From assembly GCF_000023445.1 (NCBI RefSeq), contig NC_012881.1, positions 253,501-317,500 of the forward strand: 64,000 bases of DNA, in the 5' to 3' direction. Of the stretch, positions 60,141 through 64,000 are shown in pieces. The notes beneath the pieces are model-generated. The model ran no database searches and had not been told where the DNA came from. It worked only from the letters and a program-made list of their open reading frames with translations. Positions within the stretch are counted from its first letter, which is position 1, and each line of letters starts with the position of its first letter. The position numbers and the translations under genes were made by a program. The DNA is from Maridesulfovibrio salexigens DSM 2638. GTDB lineage: Bacteria; Desulfobacterota; Desulfovibrionia; Desulfovibrionales; Desulfovibrionaceae.

Positions 60141-61479
60141 TCATCCTCCTGTATAAGGTGGAGCCGTCCATGGCGGTAAGATTGTAGGCACAGAAAGGTA
60201 TCAGCCTGCCGTCTGGAGCGGCCACATGGATACAACACCCTTTTAAGCGGTCAAGGTCAAGTGTCCATGCATCTTGAAAGGCCATTCCCGATATGGCTAG
60301 AATGTGTGTTTTGGCCCGGTTCAAAAAGCGGTCGAGGTCGTCCTTTGGTTCCTGACACTCGCAGCCAGATTTTGGTGCAGCCCATTGACGGCGCACGAAA
60401 GCCTTGGATTTGTCTGCCCCTTCGGAAGCCGGTTTCGGGGTGCAGCAGCCTTCTTTTTTCGCTGACAGCTTTTTTAAGGTGCCGTCTTCCATGACCAGAT
60501 AATTTGCATGGAAGGAGCACAGGGAATGTTCACATCCCGGAGGCATGAAATCATCCTTATGGACCAACTGATCGCTCTGCTCTTCAAGGGCGGTCATGAT
60601 TTCGGGCAGGGTAATGCGCATATCGTCTGAAGGCGGGGCGGGATAGCGTCCGAAATAGCTGACCGGCTGGAAATGTACTCCGCGTACCCCCGGAGCATAT
60701 GAAACAGCCAGCTTCAGTATTTCTCCGATGTCATCGTTGTTCACGCCGGGAACAACTGTAGGCACCAATACTACCCCAATCCCCGCCGCAGTGAGGTTCT
60801 CAATTGCTTTTATCTTTTCTTCCAGCAGGTTGCGGCCCCTGATGGTCTTGTAAATATGGTCGTTTGTTCCGTCGAATTGCAAAAATGCGGAATCAACCCC
60901 GCCTGCAGCCCAGCGCTTGGCCAGTCCGGGGTCCTGAGCAACGCGCACCCCATTTGTATTGACCTGCACAAATGGAAAACCATGTTTTTTGGCAAGCTCG
61001 GCAATTCGTGGCAGGTCATCGCGGACAGCCGGCTCGCCGCCTGAAAGCTGTAAGTTGCAAGGTCCGGCAGTGGCACGGACTTTTTGCAGCAGATTATCCA
61101 GTTCAAGAATGGTCGGATCTGCCGGAACTTTCTGGCCTGCTGAAGCAAAGCATACCTTACATTTTAAGTCGCAACGCCATGTGATTTCCACCAATGTGGT
61201 ACAAGTATGCTGGTTGTGATCCGGGCAAAGGCCGCAATCAAAAGGGCAGCCCTTACTTTCAGTTGTGTCCATTACCGGGGGAGCCGAAGGAATCTTAGGA
61301 CGAGACCAGCCGGAAACTGCGGGTTCCCCACGCCAGAAAGGAGTGCTGAATTTCCCGTGTTCCGGACATTCTTTCACAATGCGGCTTTCACCGTTTTCAG
61401 TAACCTTGCGTGCAGAAATTTTTTTTAGGCAAACCGGACAAAGGGATTCTGTCGCAGCAACATCAAAACTAATATCCAT
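60130..61479 (-). CDS. Radical SAM protein with CxxC N-terminal domain (TrsS-like)
   Basis: A 449-aa radical SAM enzyme. The start is set at ATG 61479, 9 nt after GGAAGGG. N-terminal metal-ribbon CPVCLKKISARKV, a Cys-rich GCPFDCGLCPDHNQ, then the radical SAM triad CDLKCKVC (ligands of the SAM [4Fe-4S]), LSGGEP and downstream loop VNTNGVRVAQDP. The C-terminus has CCTPKP, CECQEP and a CCIHV pair, possibly another cluster. The N-terminal CPVCxxK is typical of a family seen in archaeal and deltaproteobacterial clusters. It contains no in-frame TGA, so it is a cysteine form, not a selenoprotein. Product unknown. Confidence 0.88.
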   Translation of the reverse strand: MDISFDVAATESLCPVCLKKISARKVTENGESRIVKECPEHGKFSTPFWRGEPAVSGWSRPKIPSAPPVMDTTESKGCPFDCGLCPDHNQHTCTTLVEITWRCDLKCKVCFASAGQKVPADPTILELDNLLQKVRATAGPCNLQLSGGEPAVRDDLPRIAELAKKHGFPFVQVNTNGVRVAQDPGLAKRWAAGGVDSAFLQFDGTNDHIYKTIRGRNLLEEKIKAIENLTAAGIGVVLVPTVVPGVNNDDIGEILKLAVSYAPGVRGVHFQPVSYFGRYPAPPSDDMRITLPEIMTALEEQSDQLVHKDDFMPPGCEHSLCSFHANYLVMEDGTLKKLSAKKEGCCTPKPASEGADKSKAFVRRQWAAPKSGCECQEPKDDLDRFLNRAKTHILAISGMAFQDAWTLDLDRLKGCCIHVAAPDGRLIPFCAYNLTAMDGSTLYRRMIDD

Positions 61480-61933
61480 CAGAATCATCCCTTCCAACAG
61501 CCGGATCAAATCCGTTTTCCAGTAATATGTTCACAAGTTGAGCATAGGCTTCACCAAGCAGTACTCCACAGCGGTCCGCTCTCGGTGCTCCGCATTCCCC
61601 GTCCAGAATATCGCTGCATTTAATGCCGCCGAATTCTGTGCTGACTCTTTCTTTAAACCATTCACGGAAAGTTTCCACCAGCAGGGGATAATTGTCTTCA
61701 GCAGCCTCAACTTCGGTACCCTTGCCAGCGTAAAGTCCCAGTGCGCAAAGTCCTCCGCTTAATATGCCGCAGGTCCCGGCGCAGTCACCCATGCCCATGC
61801 ATAATCCCTGTGCAGCGCGAACAAGGGCCGGATTCTCCTGCTGTAAATTATCAAGACAGAGGATGATCATTATTTGGGCGCAGCAATAACCAGCACCATT
61901 AAGTTGCATTATTCTAATATCTGTATCGGTCAT
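61469..61933 (-). CDS. C_GCAxxG_C_C family protein
   Basis: A 154-aa protein of the C_GCAxxG_C_C redox/metal family. The pattern is visible as CCAQIMI, then LCMGMGDCAGTCGILSGGLCALG (the GC..G core) and CSDILDGECGAPRADRC near the C-terminus. The conserved cysteines probably bind a metal or Fe-S centre. It overlaps the radical SAM start by 11 nt. Confidence 0.85.
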   Translation of the reverse strand: MTDTDIRIMQLNGAGYCCAQIMIILCLDNLQQENPALVRAAQGLCMGMGDCAGTCGILSGGLCALGLYAGKGTEVEAAEDNYPLLVETFREWFKERVSTEFGGIKCSDILDGECGAPRADRCGVLLGEAYAQLVNILLENGFDPAVGRDDSDGY

Positions 61934-61989
61934 GTATGGCTCCGGCGAATTTGTTTTGATTTATGTGTAAATATTAGCGGCGAGGGGGA

Positions 61990-62640
61990 TTAACACTCTG
62001 CGATCAACAACATATAACCGGGGCGGTCGCAGCAATTCTGCCCTGCGGTGGGATTTTTTTCCCCGGCGAAGACCAGCTTTGCAGCCAGTTCAACCAGTAA
62101 TCGGGAATAGTCTTCGATTGATGTTATCTGCATCCCGTTCTCTTTAAATATCTGCTCTATGCGTTTTAGATAAAGCGGCGTACTTGCACATGATCCGTCG
62201 CTGCATTGGTCAAGCCCTTTCCCGCGCTGGTAAAGGTCGCTGATAATTAATTTGCCGCCTTTTGTGAGTACTCGCTTGAATTCTAGAATCGCCTTTTCCT
62301 TATTAGGGATCAGAGACAGTACACATTCGCAGAAAACGGCTTCAAAACTGGAGTCTGCATAGGGTAGATTTGAACCGTCCGCGCGGGTAAGCGGGAGCTC
62401 TGCCGGTGCTTCAGAAAGCTGGCGTGGAGAATAATCCATGCCGAAAGCGTTGAAACCGTGTTTTTCATGCAGATGCTCAACTGTTGCGCCCAGTCCGCAC
62501 CCAACATCAAGCACCCGTGCACCTGATTTGAGCCGGGCCAGTTCAACAGCACGGTCAGTGATGGTGAATCCACCGGGGCGCAGGGTGTTTCCGGCGGCAT
62601 CGCGAAGGATGGATTTTTCCCAGAGCGGAGTACCAGTCAT
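61990..62640 (-). CDS. SAM-dependent methyltransferase (class I)
   Basis: A 216-aa enzyme; start ATG 62640 with GGAGG upstream (the longer frame to 62727 has no signals). The Rossmann motif GARVLDVGCGLGATVEHL, the FEAVFCECVLSLIPNKEKAILEF (motif II-III) and TKGGKLIISDLY (motif IV) are typical, C-terminal NPTAGQNCCDRPGY is Cys-rich. From memory (unverified) it matches the NCBI DVU_1556-type methyltransferase. The start codon sits in the stop of the zinc-ribbon gene (TAATG). Confidence 0.88.
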   Translation of the reverse strand: MTGTPLWEKSILRDAAGNTLRPGGFTITDRAVELARLKSGARVLDVGCGLGATVEHLHEKHGFNAFGMDYSPRQLSEAPAELPLTRADGSNLPYADSSFEAVFCECVLSLIPNKEKAILEFKRVLTKGGKLIISDLYQRGKGLDQCSDGSCASTPLYLKRIEQIFKENGMQITSIEDYSRLLVELAAKLVFAGEKNPTAGQNCCDRPGYMLLIAEC

Positions 62641-62855
62641 TATTTGTCCTCCAGCATCCGTTCCACTTCGGCCATTTTGCCCAGCGCCAGTTCTTCGGGA
62701 ATAAGCACGAATCCGCAATCCGGGCATGCGGGTAATTCTACATTGAACCTGCTATCAAGATATTCCAACTCAACAGGCGAAGGATTCAGGTTGTGCCCGC
62801 ACGTTGCACATTTCCAAGAAGAAAAATCTTCATCAAGAACTTTCATAGTACTCAT
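62640..62855 (-). CDS. Zinc-ribbon redox protein
   Basis: A 71-aa protein with Cys16-x2-Cys19 (KCATCGHNL) and Cys44-x2-Cys47 (ACPDCGF), a rubredoxin-like or zinc-ribbon fold. It is short and acidic at its end. From memory (unverified) it resembles the NCBI DVU_1557-type redox protein. It precedes and is coupled to the methyltransferase. Confidence 0.8.
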   Translation of the reverse strand: MSTMKVLDEDFSSWKCATCGHNLNPSPVELEYLDSRFNVELPACPDCGFVLIPEELALGKMAEVERMLEDK

Positions 62856-62931
62856 TAGTTGCCTCCTTGAGCCGTATTCAACAATTTATCTCTGTAAATT
62901 TGTTGGAAAAATAAATTTGAAATATTTTTCC

Positions 62932-63999
62932 TTATCCCAGTACCCGCATGCGGTGGGACCAGACTCGATGGACCAAATAAGTATTGTCTTTCATTTCGTA
63001 TTCTACCCAGTAGGTTACTGTAACCGGTCGAAACTGTACCAGTAGGTGTCCACTTTCTGTATTTTCAAGTACTTGCTTTGAATCCTGCACAGAATGCAGC
63101 GTCTTTTGTACGTCTGACAAAAGGATGCGCCGTTCTTCCATCATTTTTGTGGCTTCTGGAGTGAATTCCACGGCTACGGTTTCATAATCGTTGCGTGGTT
63201 CGGGTTGTTCGTTCCATGTTTCGCGGAGCAGGGTTTCTTTCAAACGAACCCTGTTTTCACGGCGTGCAGAGTAACCGGGGGCGATACGTCCGGCCGGATC
63301 TTCTTTGCCGTCAGGGAAAAGGATGTCGAGAATGTGCTGGCAGCGTTTTCCTGCCTTGGAAAGCATGTCACGGCACATGGCGCAGTAAGTAATGCCGTCA
63401 TGATCCAGCTTTTCGGCCCTGCGTTCAGCTACTTTGCGGGAAAGCGGTTCATTGGCATTTGCCAGCAATCCGCCGAAGCCGCAGCATTCGGTATGAGTCC
63501 CGGAAAGTTCCGGTTCCTCAAATGTGACATCCATTCTGCTGAGCAGTAGACGCACATCATTCATAAGTTCATGGTTTTCGCGTGCTGAACAAGGATCCTG
63601 CAATGAAAGCAGCTCGGCTTCCGGGTGCTGATCAAGCTGTCTCGCTTCAGAGCTTAGGATTGACCAAAGGGAAATGACATCCGCCTCGGGTAATCCCTTA
63701 TGCAGGCTTTCCATACAGGACGGACATGCAGCGATAATCTGCGGACGTCCAAGTGATTCCCAATCACGTTTCAGAGATTCCATCTTGCGATCAAACATTT
63801 CCTGCTGTCCGGCCCAGTCGGCAGGGGCGCCGCAGCAGCGAAGCATAAGTCCGGTTCCACCATCTAACTTGGAGCAAAGATGTGCGTATGTCCGCTCTAT
63901 GGCTCCGGGGTCGGATGCGCTTAGCTGGCATCCGGGGAAGAAAACTCGTGCACTTGTTGATTTTTCCGGCTGGTGTTTGACCAGCGCACAGGATGAGGA
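62932..63999 (-). CDS. CCG-domain Fe-S oxidoreductase (5' end outside window)
   Basis: The frame is open to the right edge; residues before the first internal Met (63846) continue as FFPGCQLSASDPG...LMLRCCGAP, a full first CCG box, so the start lies beyond 64000. Two CCG boxes are visible: FFPGCQ...RCCGAP and PCSA...ECCGFGG, the bind-site pattern of heterodisulfide-reductase-B-like proteins (non-cubane cluster), followed by CAMCRDMLS. A C-terminal domain of about 80 residues (EFTPEATKMMEERRILLSDV..., WVEYEMKDNTYLVHRVWSH) is unrecognised. Likely an electron-transfer subunit for the cluster. Confidence 0.85.
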   Translation of the reverse strand, partial: SSSCALVKHQPEKSTSARVFFPGCQLSASDPGAIERTYAHLCSKLDGGTGLMLRCCGAPADWAGQQEMFDRKMESLKRDWESLGRPQIIAACPSCMESLHKGLPEADVISLWSILSSEARQLDQHPEAELLSLQDPCSARENHELMNDVRLLLSRMDVTFEEPELSGTHTECCGFGGLLANANEPLSRKVAERRAEKLDHDGITYCAMCRDMLSKAGKRCQHILDILFPDGKEDPAGRIAPGYSARRENRVRLKETLLRETWNEQPEPRNDYETVAVEFTPEATKMMEERRILLSDVQKTLHSVQDSKQVLENTESGHLLVQFRPVTVTYWVEYEMKDNTYLVHRVWSHRMRVLG

Positions 64000-64000
64000 G

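Noticed and set aside
60130-61479. Selenocysteine codon in the radical SAM gene
   Set aside because: There is no in-frame TGA; this is a Cys form. Selenoprotein relatives may exist, but not here.

Overview
The window looks like a stretch of a Desulfovibrionaceae chromosome, most likely a marine Maridesulfovibrio/Desulfovibrio-type sulfate reducer. The grounds are a small [4Fe-4S] ferredoxin of the Desulfovibrio type, the anaerobic (CbiD-containing) cobalamin route, a SUMT/uroporphyrinogen-III synthase fusion, a radical SAM/XdhC/NTP-transferase cluster that I recall from Desulfovibrio genomes, many Cache-domain signalling proteins, and moderate GC. The species is an inference. I see no rRNA, tRNA, CRISPR array, IS element or prophage.

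Layout. 0-4.9 kb: branched-chain amino acid ABC transporter (livG partial, livK, livH, livM, livF) with a hairpin between livK and livH. 5-7.7 kb: periplasmic solute-binding protein, ferredoxin, secreted protein of unknown function and a 54-aa Cys protein. 7.7-14.7 kb: fliJ, a MotE-like protein, truA, a FliD-like protein, then a DUF342/FapA protein and a BPL_N protein on the other strand. 14.8-22.4 kb: valS with a structured leader, cobA-hemD, purN, a phosphotransferase, AMMECR1 and a Cys-rich protein; this part carries five copies of a hairpin-bearing intergenic repeat. 22.4-30 kb: signalling and envelope genes (PP2C phosphatase, MscS, two GGDEF proteins, YjbQ). 30-36.1 kb: cobalamin genes cbiF, cbiET, cbiD and cbiA with dinB embedded. 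36-46.1 kb: TPR protein, TrmJ-type methyltransferase, a possibly frameshifted small gene, a chemoreceptor, exonuclease III, a two-domain FkbM methyltransferase, a 27-aa membrane protein and unknowns. 46.3-48.7 kb: a tandem duplication of a secreted-protein gene that left a fragment of the neighbouring ATP-grasp gene behind. 48.7-49.2 kb: a gene-free, strongly structured region. 49.2-55.9 kb: two iron-containing alcohol dehydrogenases, a peroxiredoxin/thioredoxin pair, and an NtrC-type two-component system; the first dehydrogenase has a perfect sigma-54 promoter. 56-64 kb: a tightly coupled nine-gene cluster of histidine phosphatase, NTP-transferase-HD, XdhC, AMP-forming ligase, radical SAM, C_GCAxxG_C_C, methyltransferase, zinc ribbon and CCG Fe-S protein (cut by the window end).

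How they work together. The alcohol dehydrogenases and the histidine kinase/sigma-54 activator probably form one regulon: the activator lies downstream of one dehydrogenase and kinase in an operon, and a sigma-54 promoter plus an upstream inverted repeat precede the other. The cobalamin genes share the uroporphyrinogen branch with cobA-hemD. The last cluster combines molybdenum-hydroxylase maturation factors (XdhC, MocA-like NTP transferase) with activation, radical and methyl-transfer enzymes but has no hydroxylase in view; it is the best candidate for an uncharacterised maturation or cofactor pathway.
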